A stretch of DNA of 19,429 nucleotides, from the NCBI RefSeq assembly GCF_003436425.1, contig NZ_QSPK01000046.1, forward strand, positions 1-19,429, in the 5' to 3' direction. The notes beneath the pieces were generated by a model that did no database searches, was not told the origin of the DNA, and worked only from the letters and a program-made list of their open reading frames with translations. The position numbers and the translations under genes are program-made. Positions 6,736 to 14,891 of this stretch are shown here, one piece after another; within the stretch, counting starts at the first letter, position 1; each line of letters begins with the position of its first letter. The stretch is from Eubacterium sp. TM05-53. Lineage in GTDB: Bacteria; Bacillota_I; Bacilli_A; Erysipelotrichales; Erysipelotrichaceae.

Positions 6736-8811
6736 ATGAAAGATTTTGATTCGAATCGCATTTATCAAATACTAGGCGATGAATTTAAAAACATCTATAT
6801 TGTGGATTGTGAAGATCAACAAATTCATGCTTTTAAGGAAACGTTGAAGTTGCCTGGTTTTTCATCATGCATAGATTATAATGATGCGATGAATCAATAT
6901 ATTGATGATCGTGTTTACGAAAAGAATCGTGATATGTTACGAATGGCTCTTTCATTTAACTCTTTATTTTCTAGGTTAGAAAAAACAGAACACTTTAATA
7001 TTCATTACCAATCTAAAAACGATTCCGAAGTTCATTTTATGTACTCACACTTTGGACGTGTCATGGAAGATAATCGATTAAGTCAAATCATCATTGGTTT
7101 TGCGAATGAAGATTTAGATATTCGTAGGAATAATTTAGATATGTTTAATAATACAATCACACCAAATGGTTTTAAACGAAAAGTGTTGATTGTCGAAGAT
7201 AATGAAATCAATCGCGAAATTTTAAAGGTCACTTTAGAAGACGATTATGATGTGATTGAAGCTGTAAATGGAGAAGAAGGATTAAATATCTTATCTCAAT
7301 ACTATAAAGATATATCACTTATCTTATTGGATGTGGTGATGCCTGTTTGTGATGGTTTTGAATTCTTATCACGCCAAAAATCCGATTCCTTGTTGGCAAG
7401 TGTTCCAGTTATTGTGACGACTGGAAATAACTCACAGGAAGATGAATTAAAGTGTTTAGGTCTAGGGGCCGTGGATTTTATCACAAAGCCATATAATGCG
7501 CGAATTGTAAAGAGTCGAATCGATAGTGTGATCAAGCTTAGAGAATCGAGTGTGACTTTAGCAGCTATCGAAAAAGATGAATTGACAGGTCTATATACAA
7601 GACAAGCCTTTTATCATCACGCAAGAACGTTTACACATTTTATGACTGAGGAAAAGTTTCATGTGGTTATCCTAGATGTTGCGGATTTTAAATTGATCAA
7701 TGGTACATATGGCACAAAGAAAGGAAATGAAGTATTGGTTTACCTTTCAAATGCCTTTAGATATTATGTAAAAAATGGTTTATTGACACGTTATGAAGGA
7801 GATCAATTATTAGGCTTGTTCCATAGTAATGAAAAGTTGGATATTGATCGTATCAACAAGAATATAAATAAGATTGCAGAAGAAGCACCAATCCCAAATA
7901 TTCGTATTAAGGTGGGTATTTATGAAGATATAGATACAAGCCTTTCTATTCCCATTATTTGTGACCGTGCATTGATGGCAGAAAAGAGTATCTCCAAAGA
8001 TTTTAAGACCAATGTGGCCTTTTATACAGATGAAATGAATCAAAAGCAGTTAGCGCAAAGACAGATGGAAAATGATTTTAAATCAGCTATTGCGAATAAA
8101 GAATTCAAGGTGTACTATCAACCAAAATATGATGTACAGACAGAACATATTGTAGGAGCAGAAGCTTTGGTTCGTTGGCAGAAATTAGATGGTACATTGA
8201 TTTCACCAGGAGCTTTTATACCGTTATTTGAAAGTGATGGATTAGTTGTTCATTTAGATGAATATGTATTTGAGAGTGTTTGTCAGTTCCAAAAAGAAAG
8301 AATGGAAAATAAACTTCCTATTGTTCCAATTTCTGTTAACTTATCTCGTGCCAGCATTCATTTTAGTGATGTAGTGGATCGCTATGTAGATATCGTGAAG
8401 CACAAACAAATTCCATTTGATTGTGTTCCAATTGAATTAACAGAATCTGCGACATTGTATTCAGAGAAGATTCTTGAAATCACAGACCAATTAGTGAAGG
8501 CAGGATTTAAGCTTCATATGGATGATTTTGGTTCGGGATATTCTTCATTGACATCTTTAAATGAATTGAACTTTAGCACCGTAAAATTAGACAAGAGTTT
8601 GATTGATTATATTCATCAAGCACGTGGAAAGAAAATTGTGCAACAAGCCATTGATTTAGGTCATGGACTTGATATGAAGGTGGTTGCCGAAGGTGTTGAA
8701 AGTAAAGAACAAAGGGATTGCTTGATCGAAATGAATTGTGATGAAATTCAGGGTTTCTATTATTCAAAGCCTTTAAAACAAGAAGATTTTATTGAAAAAC
8801 TAAGAGCTTGA
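6736..8811 (+). CDS. REC-degenerate GGDEF-EAL cyclic-di-GMP phosphodiesterase
   Basis: This 691-residue cytoplasmic protein probably hydrolyses cyclic di-GMP to pGpG. Residues 1-145 are a PAS-like sensor segment (weak recognition). The receiver domain spans about 148-268, with the acidic pair Glu154/Asp155, phospho-acceptor Asp199 (LLDVVMP), Thr228-229 and Lys251 (TKP). The GGDEF domain (about 280-435) is degenerate: the signature reads YEGDQLL at 353-359, so cyclase activity is unlikely. The EAL domain (about 445-690) keeps the catalytic set: EALVRW (476-481), NLSR (535-538), ELTES (567-571), DDFGSGYSS (596-604), KLDKS (617-621), AEGVES (651-656), QGFYYSKPL (672-680). The frame is open back to 6634, but that start lies inside a terminator; the ATG at 6736 has AGAAGGG five bases upstream. 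No cognate histidine kinase is adjacent. Confidence 0.9.
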   Translation: MKDFDSNRIYQILGDEFKNIYIVDCEDQQIHAFKETLKLPGFSSCIDYNDAMNQYIDDRVYEKNRDMLRMALSFNSLFSRLEKTEHFNIHYQSKNDSEVHFMYSHFGRVMEDNRLSQIIIGFANEDLDIRRNNLDMFNNTITPNGFKRKVLIVEDNEINREILKVTLEDDYDVIEAVNGEEGLNILSQYYKDISLILLDVVMPVCDGFEFLSRQKSDSLLASVPVIVTTGNNSQEDELKCLGLGAVDFITKPYNARIVKSRIDSVIKLRESSVTLAAIEKDELTGLYTRQAFYHHARTFTHFMTEEKFHVVILDVADFKLINGTYGTKKGNEVLVYLSNAFRYYVKNGLLTRYEGDQLLGLFHSNEKLDIDRINKNINKIAEEAPIPNIRIKVGIYEDIDTSLSIPIICDRALMAEKSISKDFKTNVAFYTDEMNQKQLAQRQMENDFKSAIANKEFKVYYQPKYDVQTEHIVGAEALVRWQKLDGTLISPGAFIPLFESDGLVVHLDEYVFESVCQFQKERMENKLPIVPISVNLSRASIHFSDVVDRYVDIVKHKQIPFDCVPIELTESATLYSEKILEITDQLVKAGFKLHMDDFGSGYSSLTSLNELNFSTVKLDKSLIDYIHQARGKKIVQQAIDLGHGLDMKVVAEGVESKEQRDCLIEMNCDEIQGFYYSKPLKQEDFIEKLRA

Positions 8812-8826
8812 TCAAGCTCTTTTCTT
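8802..8826 (+). terminator. Intrinsic terminator overlapping the phosphodiesterase stop
   Basis: AAGAGCTT-GATC-AAGCTCTT (8802-8821) is a perfect palindrome followed by TTCTT. The TGA stop (8809-8811) lies inside it. The macro-domain gene begins 16 bases further on, with no obvious promoter between, so that gene probably depends on read-through. Confidence 0.75.
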
Positions 8827-8841
8827 ATATAAGGAGATATT

Positions 8842-9363
8842 ATGTCATTAAAAATCATACGTCAGGATATCACAAAATTAAAAGTAGATGCGATTGTGAA
8901 TGCGACAAATCCAAGCTTTGATGCGACTGGTGGTCTAGATCATTACATTCATCAACAAGCCGGAAATGAGTTGGATGAGAATTGTAGAAGACTTAAAAGA
9001 TTAGAAGTAGGACAAGCATGTCTTATAAGTGGATATAACCTAAGTACATATATTATTCATACTTGTGGACCTGTCTGGCATGGCGGTCACAATCATGAAG
9101 AAGAAAAACTAAAATCTTGTTACTTAAATAGTTTAGAACTCGCAAGTCAATATCAACTTAATTCGATTGCATTTCCATTGATTTCAACTGGGACAAATCA
9201 ATACCCGAAACAACTTGCACTAAAGATTGCGACAAATAGTATTGTATCTTTTTTATATATTAAAAAATTGGTTTCGGATGCGTTTGTGGATGATATTGAG
9301 CGTACAAAAAAGGCAGGTATGAATGAACATTTCTCAAAGCCTTTGGCGATGGGGAAAAAGTAA
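8842..9363 (+). CDS. Macro-domain protein with a foreign receiver-domain tail
   Basis: Residues 1-138 are a macro domain of the ADP-ribose/O-acetyl-ADP-ribose-binding type: VDAIVNATNPSF (15-26), TGGLDHYIHQQAG (29-41), YIIHTCGPVW (70-79), and SIAFPLISTGTNQYPK (108-123). The glycine-rich loop is weaker than usual (DATGGLD instead of a GGGGVD-type run). After SIVSFL (133-138) the expected closing strand and helix of the fold are missing. Residues 144-173 instead resemble the end of a receiver domain: DAFVDDIERTKKAGMNEHFSKPL, including the conserved Lys-Pro. The 173-residue product is therefore a chimera, and its enzymatic activity is doubtful. The start is well set by AAGGAG at 8831-8836. It sits between two c-di-GMP genes but shares no function with them that I can see. 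Confidence 0.8.
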   Translation: MSLKIIRQDITKLKVDAIVNATNPSFDATGGLDHYIHQQAGNELDENCRRLKRLEVGQACLISGYNLSTYIIHTCGPVWHGGHNHEEEKLKSCYLNSLELASQYQLNSIAFPLISTGTNQYPKQLALKIATNSIVSFLYIKKLVSDAFVDDIERTKKAGMNEHFSKPLAMGKK

Positions 9364-9407
9364 TTGAAGCGATTGGTAATTATGCGCAAAAAATAACTAA
9401 AATATAA
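9271..9407 (+). pseudogene. Remnant of a receiver-domain C-terminus (hybrid sensor kinase type)
   Basis: From 9271 the frame encodes VSDAFVDDIERTKKAG and then MNEHFSKPLAMGK, the typical last third of a REC domain in hybrid histidine kinases. In the A-run at 9355-9359 the frame slips. Continuing one frame over from 9360 gives VIEAIGNYAQKITKI and a stop at 9405-9407, just what follows SKPL-x-x-x-K in such domains. So an older gene end survives with a small indel, and the current reading frame stops early at 9361. The upstream part of that gene (kinase and most of REC) is absent from the window. Confidence 0.7.
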
Positions 9408-9425
9408 CCAAGTTAACGATATAAT
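9397..9425 (+). promoter_or_regulatory. Possible promoter of the diguanylate cyclase gene
   Basis: TATAAT is at 9420-9425 with no convincing -35. The start site near 9432 would make the ATG at 9433 leaderless and supports the next ATG at 9451. A short dyad, TAAC-CAA-GTTA (9405-9415), lies in the spacer region. Confidence 0.35.
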
Positions 9426-9450
9426 TGAATAAATGAAAGGTAGGTCCTAT

Positions 9451-10890
9451 ATGCAGACAATCATGCGATATGAATTGGTCATCAATGAAGCGTTGCGTTC
9501 GGCACTCATGTTGGATACACCAGATGAACAGATCAATGAGTTTATTCGTTTCTTTGGAAAACATATTGGATGTGATCGAATTTATATTTTTGAAGATAAT
9601 AAAAAAGAACATGTGACCGATAATACATATGAATGGTGCCGTCAAGGCATTGAAAGTGAAATTGATTATCTACAAGGCGTTGATATGGATATCATCGATT
9701 GGTGGTACAAAGCTTTTGATAAGAAAGAAAATGTGATCATTCGTGATGTTGAAACGATAAAAAATGAGCATGTGTATACATATAATACGTTAAAGATTCA
9801 AAATGTTAAGCGTCTTGTGGTATGTCCAATTCGCTATAAAAATGAAATCAGTGGTTTCTTTGGCGTGGACAATCCACCGATTGATGATCATTTGGGTTTA
9901 ACTACATTCTTAGATATGATCGCAACGTTAGTCATCTCTTTTTTAAAGATTCGTAATTCACAAAATAAGTCCAAGCGTGAGGCAAAATTAAGTGGCTATT
10001 CAGCCTTGGGACAAATCTATACTTCTATGCATTATATCAATGTGAAAACCAATCGCTTTCATATTGTGAAAATGGAGCCGCAAATTCTAACGTATTTAGG
10101 AAAACATGAAATTTATGATATAGAAGATAATTTTACGGATCATATTTGTAAGATTCATCGAAAATTCTGTCAAGCTGATTATGTAGATCGAGAAGTTGAA
10201 TTTATGGATCTTGAGACATTAGAAGAAAGACTTCAAGGCAAAAAATCCATAGATAGTGTTTTCTATGGTAAGCTTTCTGGCTGGTGTCGATCCCGTTTTA
10301 TTCCGGTTGATTATGATGAGGATGGAAGTTTACTCCATGTTCTATACTGTGTGGAGTGTATTGATGATCAAAAGAAGCGAGAAGACAAATTATTATATTT
10401 AGCTCAAACAGATACAATGACGGGAATTTCAAATCGTCGTAGTGGAGAGAAGATGATTGAGCGTGTTTTAAACAACAAAGTCAGTGGCATGATGTGTTTA
10501 GTGGATTGTGACAAATTTAAATCCATTAATGATACGTATGGACACATGGCTGGGGATGAGGTCATTGTTGCGATTGCGCATACGCTACAAAAATCATGTC
10601 GTGATAAAGATGTAGTCATGCGTCTTGGTGGAGATGAGTTTGCGTTATTTATTCCAGGTGTTACGGATCGTAAGTGTGCCAATGCTTTCTTTAAACGTTT
10701 GTTTGAGAATTTGAAACAAATCCAAATTGAATCTATAAAAGATCATCCGATTATAATGAGTTTAGGCGCTTGCATTTATGATGGAAAAGAAGAATTGACC
10801 TTTGATGAATTATACTGCAGAGCCGATATGGCAATGTATCAAAGTAAAAAAGTGGAAGGATACAGCGCAACAATATATAAGAAAAAATAG
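9451..10890 (+). CDS. GAF-GGDEF diguanylate cyclase
   Basis: This 479-residue cytoplasmic protein makes cyclic di-GMP from two GTP. Residues about 10-168 form a GAF-like sensor (GCDRIYIFEDN at 40-50, VCPIRYKNEISGFFGVDNP at 124-142). A middle segment of about 180-305 (possibly PAS-like) precedes the GGDEF domain at about 315-479. The catalytic signature RLGGDEFALF is intact (GGDEF 393-397), as are the metal-site Asp352 and DKFKSINDTYGH. An RxxD inhibitory site (Arg384-Asp387, RDKD) lies five residues before GGDEF, so feedback inhibition by the product is expected. The ATG at 9451 is chosen over 9433 because AAAGGTAGG lies between them. It is the functional counterpart of the phosphodiesterase 640 bases upstream. 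Confidence 0.92.
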   Translation: MQTIMRYELVINEALRSALMLDTPDEQINEFIRFFGKHIGCDRIYIFEDNKKEHVTDNTYEWCRQGIESEIDYLQGVDMDIIDWWYKAFDKKENVIIRDVETIKNEHVYTYNTLKIQNVKRLVVCPIRYKNEISGFFGVDNPPIDDHLGLTTFLDMIATLVISFLKIRNSQNKSKREAKLSGYSALGQIYTSMHYINVKTNRFHIVKMEPQILTYLGKHEIYDIEDNFTDHICKIHRKFCQADYVDREVEFMDLETLEERLQGKKSIDSVFYGKLSGWCRSRFIPVDYDEDGSLLHVLYCVECIDDQKKREDKLLYLAQTDTMTGISNRRSGEKMIERVLNNKVSGMMCLVDCDKFKSINDTYGHMAGDEVIVAIAHTLQKSCRDKDVVMRLGGDEFALFIPGVTDRKCANAFFKRLFENLKQIQIESIKDHPIIMSLGACIYDGKEELTFDELYCRADMAMYQSKKVEGYSATIYKKK

Positions 10891-10915
10891 CCTCTTGATG
10901 AACAAAGAGGCTATT
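10886..10915 (-). terminator. Hairpin after the cyclase gene, terminator-like in the minus direction
   Basis: An 11-bp perfect stem, AATAGCCTCTT (10886-10896) with AAGAGGCTATT (10905-10915), has an 8-base loop. On the plus strand no T-run follows, so it is at best a weak terminator for the cyclase. On the minus strand the stem runs straight into TTTTTTC. The TAG stop of the cyclase is within the left arm. No minus-strand gene is nearby. Confidence 0.6.
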
Positions 10916-10971
10916 GATGTATTCAAAATGTATACATGTGTTAAAAAAGTATAAACAAATTATATTTTTTG

Positions 10972-10980
10972 TGGTATTAT
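10972..10980 (+). promoter_or_regulatory. Possible extended -10 promoter of the hydrolase-antiporter pair
   Basis: TG-G-TATTAT (10972-10980) forms an extended -10 with no recognisable -35. It lies 21 bases before the hydrolase ATG at 11002, with GGAGGG at 10990-10995 between them. Confidence 0.4.
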
Positions 10981-11001
10981 ACCCAAAACGGAGGGAAATA
11001 T

Positions 11002-11778
11002 ATGCAGAAGTACGTAGAAATTAAGCGGGATGGACTGACACTGCGAGGTATGCTTCATGTGCCAGACAATGTAAGTTCTAAAGTGCCTATGGTCATTCTA
11101 CTTCATGGATTTTGTGATGATCGCAATGAAATAAATTTTGTGCATAATGAGTTATCTCAAAGATTGTGTGATGCTGGTATTGCGAGTGTTCGCTTTGACA
11201 TGAATGGCAGCGGCGAAAGCGATGGACGCTTTGAAGATATGACTATTTCAAGTGAGATTCTGGATGCGAAAGCCATGTTGGATTATGTCGAATCTTTAGA
11301 TTTTGTCGATTCGAAAAAGATTGCACTTCATGGATGTAGTCTAGGAGGTTGTGTCGCAAGTATGGTGGCTGGACAATGTAAAGATAGAATTCAAGCATTG
11401 TCGTTATGGTGTCCTGCACCAGATTTAGTTTATAACTTGAAGGAACATTTGACTTTATGTGGTCAGGATGTTTCAAATATTGAAAAAGATGGATGTGCAG
11501 ATGTGGAAGGATTGAAGTTGATCCTAAAATTCTATCAGGATGCATGTACATTGGATCCATACAAAGAGGCTTCTTTGTTTGATAAGAATGTATGTACCAT
11601 TCATGGAGATCAAGACATTACAGCTTCGTGTGAGTGTAGTTACAAGTATAAAGAAATTTTTAAGGAAAGAGCAAAATGTATTATTGTCCAAGGAGCAGAG
11701 CATCGCTTTAAATCGTTTGCGTTTAGAGAAGCAAGAATGAAAGGGACTCTAGACTTTTTAAAGGACGAATTATTATAA
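11002..11778 (+). CDS. Alpha/beta hydrolase, serine-hydrolase family
   Basis: This 258-residue soluble hydrolase has a canonical fold: LLHGFCDDRNE (oxyanion region, 33-43), DMNGSGESDG (66-75), the nucleophile elbow LHGCSLGG (Ser113), the acid HGDQD (Asp205) and the base AEHRF (His234). The triad is complete. The pattern fits the S33/esterase-lipase group of Firmicutes (short-chain acyl esters, cinnamoyl or similar esters); the substrate is unknown. No signal peptide is seen, so it is cytoplasmic. An upstream in-frame ATG (10969) is passed over because GGAGGG at 10990-10995 serves the ATG at 11002. It precedes the NhaC-type antiporter by 22 bases and is probably co-transcribed with it. Confidence 0.88.
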   Translation: MQKYVEIKRDGLTLRGMLHVPDNVSSKVPMVILLHGFCDDRNEINFVHNELSQRLCDAGIASVRFDMNGSGESDGRFEDMTISSEILDAKAMLDYVESLDFVDSKKIALHGCSLGGCVASMVAGQCKDRIQALSLWCPAPDLVYNLKEHLTLCGQDVSNIEKDGCADVEGLKLILKFYQDACTLDPYKEASLFDKNVCTIHGDQDITASCECSYKYKEIFKERAKCIIVQGAEHRFKSFAFREARMKGTLDFLKDELL

Positions 11779-11800
11779 ATGAAAGAGAAGGAAATTTGAT

Positions 11801-13198
11801 ATGAATAAAGAAAGAAAACAGCCAACAACCCTATTTGCGGTGGTTTCGTTTTTGGCTATTATTGCCGTATTGATCATTATGATCAACTTAGGATGCAATA
11901 CAACACTATCTGTATTTGCGGGTGTGATCGTTGCGGTTATTACCACAAAACTTTTAAATATTCCATGGAGTGAAGTGGAACAGAACATTATTAAAACAGC
12001 CGCTGACTGTATGCCTACATTCTTGATCGTCATTATGGTCGGTATGCTTGTGGGAATCTGGATGGCCGGTGGAACTGTTCCATCATTGATGTATTATGGT
12101 ATGCAGGTGATTTCACCAAAAATCTTAGTACCTCTTGCCTTTGTGCTTTGTGCTTTGACTAGTGAATTTACGGGAACATCTTTTGGTTCTGTGGCAACTA
12201 TGGGTCTTGCGATGGTAGGTATTGCCGCTACAACAAGTATTCCCGTACCATTAGTTGTGGGGGCCGTTGTTTCTGGAGCATGGCTAGGCGATAAAATGTC
12301 ACCTTTATCAGATACAACCAATTTAGCAAGTGGAGTAAGTAAAGTGCCTTTATATGATCACATTCATTCTATGCAGTATACAACACTTCCTGCAGCTGTA
12401 GTCGCTTTGATTTTATTTACAATTGCCGGCTTGTATTATAGTGGTGGAAGTATGGATCTTGCCCAACAAAAATTGATTTTAGATACGCTATCTAAACATT
12501 TCAATATCAATATTTTATTGATTTTACCTGCCATTCTAGTTATTTTGATTTCTGTATTTAAATTACCTTCTTTATTAGGAATGGGCTTAGCCGTAGTTGT
12601 ATCGGCTGCTTTTGCGATGGTATTTCAAGGTGTTAACTTTGTTGATTTAATGAACTATGCCTTTAATGGTTTCAGCATTGAAACAGGTGTATCCATTGTT
12701 GATCCTATGTTGAATCGTGGTGGTGTACTTTCTATGTCTGAATTATTAGTGACATTTATGGTTGCCAGTGTTATGGGCGCTGTCATTACGTCTACTGGTA
12801 TTTTGGATGTTTTGGCAAAAAATGTTCTTTTAAAATTTATCAAGAATCGTACAGTACTAGTGTTTGTCACTTTAGTGTATTGTTATGTCGTGAACTTCTT
12901 AACAGCTGGCGGACAAACAGTATCTATCATTGTAACTGAACAAACGTTTGAATCGACTTATGAAGATATGAATATTTCTCGTAAAGTATTATCTAGAACA
13001 CTCGAAGATTCTGGTACATTATCTGCACCAATCGTTCCTTGGGGTGTTGCGACAATTTATGTCATGGGCGTACTTGGATGCTCAACAGCTTATATTCCAT
13101 ACGCATGGTTTATCTTTATCGTTCCTATTTTCTCAATGATTTGTGCCATTACTGGGATTGGAATTTGGGATAAAGAAGAAAAGCCAGTTCGAAAATAA
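11801..13198 (+). CDS. NhaC-family Na+/H+ antiporter
   Basis: This 465-residue polytopic membrane protein has about eleven hydrophobic segments. The NhaC signature is clear: SEFTGTSFGSVATMGLAMVGIA and SGAWLGDKMSPLSDTTNLA (about residues 159-177). A second conserved region has LTAGGQTVSIIVTEQTF and DSGTLSAPIVPWGVATIY. Members exchange Na+ for H+; the related Bacillus MleN couples malate uptake to lactate and Na+ exchange, so a carboxylate role is possible. AGAAGGA at 11786-11792 precedes the ATG. It is probably in one transcript with the hydrolase. No terminator is seen between its stop and the thiC promoter. Confidence 0.92.
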   Translation: MNKERKQPTTLFAVVSFLAIIAVLIIMINLGCNTTLSVFAGVIVAVITTKLLNIPWSEVEQNIIKTAADCMPTFLIVIMVGMLVGIWMAGGTVPSLMYYGMQVISPKILVPLAFVLCALTSEFTGTSFGSVATMGLAMVGIAATTSIPVPLVVGAVVSGAWLGDKMSPLSDTTNLASGVSKVPLYDHIHSMQYTTLPAAVVALILFTIAGLYYSGGSMDLAQQKLILDTLSKHFNINILLILPAILVILISVFKLPSLLGMGLAVVVSAAFAMVFQGVNFVDLMNYAFNGFSIETGVSIVDPMLNRGGVLSMSELLVTFMVASVMGAVITSTGILDVLAKNVLLKFIKNRTVLVFVTLVYCYVVNFLTAGGQTVSIIVTEQTFESTYEDMNISRKVLSRTLEDSGTLSAPIVPWGVATIYVMGVLGCSTAYIPYAWFIFIVPIFSMICAITGIGIWDKEEKPVRK

Positions 13199-13210
13199 AT
13201 GTCATATTCC

Positions 13211-13239
13211 TTTACTATCTTTTAGAATTAGTGTATAAC
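13211..13239 (+). promoter_or_regulatory. Probable thiC promoter
   Basis: TTTACT (13211-13216), a 17-base spacer and TATAAC (13234-13239) lie directly upstream of the TPP aptamer, giving a start near 13246. Confidence 0.5.
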
Positions 13240-13255
13240 TTAGATGTAAATAAAA

Positions 13256-13341
13256 AAAGGGAGCTTGTAGTACAGGCTGAGAGGAAAGTGTGACTTTCGA
13301 CCTATAACCTGATTTGGATAATGCCAACGTAGGGAAATACT
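13256..13341 (+). promoter_or_regulatory. TPP riboswitch (THI element) controlling thiC
   Basis: Conserved aptamer segments appear in order: GGGAGC, CTGAGA (13277-13282), ACCTGAT (13307-13313), GGATAATGCCAACG (13316-13329) and TAGGGAAA. P2 is AGCTTGT with ACAGGCT around an AGT loop (13262-13278). P3 ends in GAAAGT-GTG-ACTTTC, and P4/P5 include TTGG with CCAA. P1 would be A/T-rich and weak, so the outer boundaries are approximate. In this class, thiamine pyrophosphate binding to the nascent RNA lowers expression of thiamine synthesis genes. A terminator hairpin follows 14 bases later, so control is probably by transcription attenuation. Confidence 0.95.
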
Positions 13342-13354
13342 TTGTCTTTTTAGT

Positions 13355-13389
13355 GTGAGTATACCTATATTGGTTGCTCACTTTTTTTT
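13355..13389 (+). terminator. Attenuator terminator of the thiC riboswitch
   Basis: GTGAGTA(T)ACC (13355-13365) pairs with GGTTGCTCAC (13372-13381) around a 6-base loop with one bulged T, followed by eight T residues. It lies between the aptamer and thiC, so it is the likely expression platform. A weaker hairpin, TGGTG with CACCA (about 13389-13410, then CTTTTT), follows. Confidence 0.85.
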
Positions 13390-13454
13390 GGTGGCAAAAT
13401 GGGAGCACCACTTTTTGTCACGTTAAATAATCATTTGGAAAAGGAGATTTTAAA

Positions 13455-14795
13455 ATGAACACAAATGAAAGTACAGTAAGTACAGGCGCTACATATACCA
13501 CTCAGATGGATGCTGCGCGTAAGGGAATTATTACGCCAGAAATGAAGATTGTAGCCCAAAAAGAAAAAATGACAGAAGAAGAACTAAGAGAGTTAGTCGC
13601 ATGTGGTAAGGTTGTAATTCCGGCCAATAAAAACCACAAATCTTTAAATCCTGAAGGTGTGGGAAGTATGTTACGCACAAAGATCAATGTAAACTTAGGG
13701 GTTTCTAGAGATTGTAAAGATTATGATGTCGAAATGGAAAAAGTTATGGCAGCCGTAAATCTTGGTGCAGAATCTATTATGGATTTATCCAGTCATGGAA
13801 ATACGCAGCCATTCCGTCAAAAATTGACAGCTGAATGTCCTGCTATGATTGGTACTGTACCTGTATATGATAGTGTCATTCACTACCAAAGAGATTTAAA
13901 TACATTAACCGCAAAGGATTTCTTAGATGTAGTCGAGTTACATGCCAAAGATGGGGTAGACTTTGTGACTTTGCACTGTGGAATCACAAGAAAGACGATT
14001 GATCAAATCAAAAAACATAAACGTAAAATGAATATCGTTTCTCGTGGAGGAAGTTTAGTCTTTGCGTGGATGTCTATGACAGGTGAAGAGAATCCATTCT
14101 ATGAATACTACGATGAAATCTTGGATATCTGTGAAAAATATGATGTGACGATTTCTTTAGGTGATGCTTGTCGTCCTGGATGTTTAGCAGATGCCACAGA
14201 TGTATGTCAAATCGAAGAATTGGTTCGTTTAGGAGAACTTACAAAACGTGCTTGGGAACATAACGTACAGGTTATTGTCGAAGGACCTGGACATGTTCCA
14301 TTAGATCAAGTAGCTGCCAATATGCAGGTTCAGCAACAAATCTGTATGGGAGCTCCATTCTATGTGTTAGGCCCATTAGTTACAGATATTGCGCCAGGCT
14401 ATGATCATATTACAGCCGCTATTGGTGGTGCGGTTGCAGCTATGTCAGGAGCCGCTTTCTTATGTTATGTAACACCGGCAGAACACTTGGCTTTACCAAA
14501 TGTCGAAGATACAAAACAAGGTATCATTGCTTCTAAGATTGCAGCTCATGCGGCTGATATTGCCAAAGGTGTTAAAGGAGCACGAGATATCGATGACAAG
14601 ATGGCTGACGCAAGAAAGAATCTAGATTGGGATGCACAATTTGAGTGTGCGCTAGATCCAGAAACCGCAAAAGCAATTCGTCAGTCTCGTATGCCAGAAG
14701 ATGATCACAGTGATACTTGTAGTATGTGTGGTAAATTTTGTGCTGTAAGAAGTATGAATAAAGCTCTATCTGGAGAGAATATTGATATTTTATAA
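13455..14795 (+). CDS. thiC: Phosphomethylpyrimidine synthase ThiC
   Basis: ThiC is a radical-SAM-type enzyme that converts aminoimidazole ribotide to hydroxymethylpyrimidine phosphate for thiamine synthesis. The 446-residue product shows [66 protein letters not shown] and [17 protein letters not shown], all core family motifs. The cluster ligands are near the C-terminus as CSMCGKFC (Cys422, Cys425, Cys429), spaced CxxCxxxC. That differs by one residue from the CxxCxxxxC of long-form enterobacterial and Bacillus ThiC. The protein is the short form, without the long N-terminal domain. AAGGAG at 13441-13446 sets the start. No other thi gene is in the window. Confidence 0.96.
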   Translation: MNTNESTVSTGATYTTQMDAARKGIITPEMKIVAQKEKMTEEELRELVACGKVVIPANKNHKSLNPEGVGSMLRTKINVNLGVSRDCKDYDVEMEKVMAAVNLGAESIMDLSSHGNTQPFRQKLTAECPAMIGTVPVYDSVIHYQRDLNTLTAKDFLDVVELHAKDGVDFVTLHCGITRKTIDQIKKHKRKMNIVSRGGSLVFAWMSMTGEENPFYEYYDEILDICEKYDVTISLGDACRPGCLADATDVCQIEELVRLGELTKRAWEHNVQVIVEGPGHVPLDQVAANMQVQQQICMGAPFYVLGPLVTDIAPGYDHITAAIGGAVAAMSGAAFLCYVTPAEHLALPNVEDTKQGIIASKIAAHAADIAKGVKGARDIDDKMADARKNLDWDAQFECALDPETAKAIRQSRMPEDDHSDTCSMCGKFCAVRSMNKALSGENIDIL

Positions 14796-14891
14796 TTGTA
14801 TTGTTTTACATCGTTTATATTTTTTAACAAATCTTTGCAGAAATTAGTAGATAATGAGTATTGTTTTAAAAAGTATGATATATTAGGTGTG

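Noticed and set aside
9198..9389. Minus-strand open frame across the macro-REC junction
   Set aside because: It has no ribosome binding site and no recognisable domain; it is the reverse of the better supported plus-strand frame.
9405..9415. TAAC-CAA-GTTA dyad before the diguanylate cyclase as a second PrfA-type site
   Set aside because: The spacing between half-sites is 3 instead of 4 bases and it overlaps the remnant REC stop; too weak to claim.
13389..13415. Second terminator after the thiC riboswitch
   Set aside because: The TGGTG/CACCA stem is only 5 bp with a long loop; the upstream hairpin explains attenuation, so it is mentioned only with that entry.
14796..14891. Terminator after thiC
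   Set aside because: The stretch is A/T-rich with T-runs but no stable stem could be found by eye.
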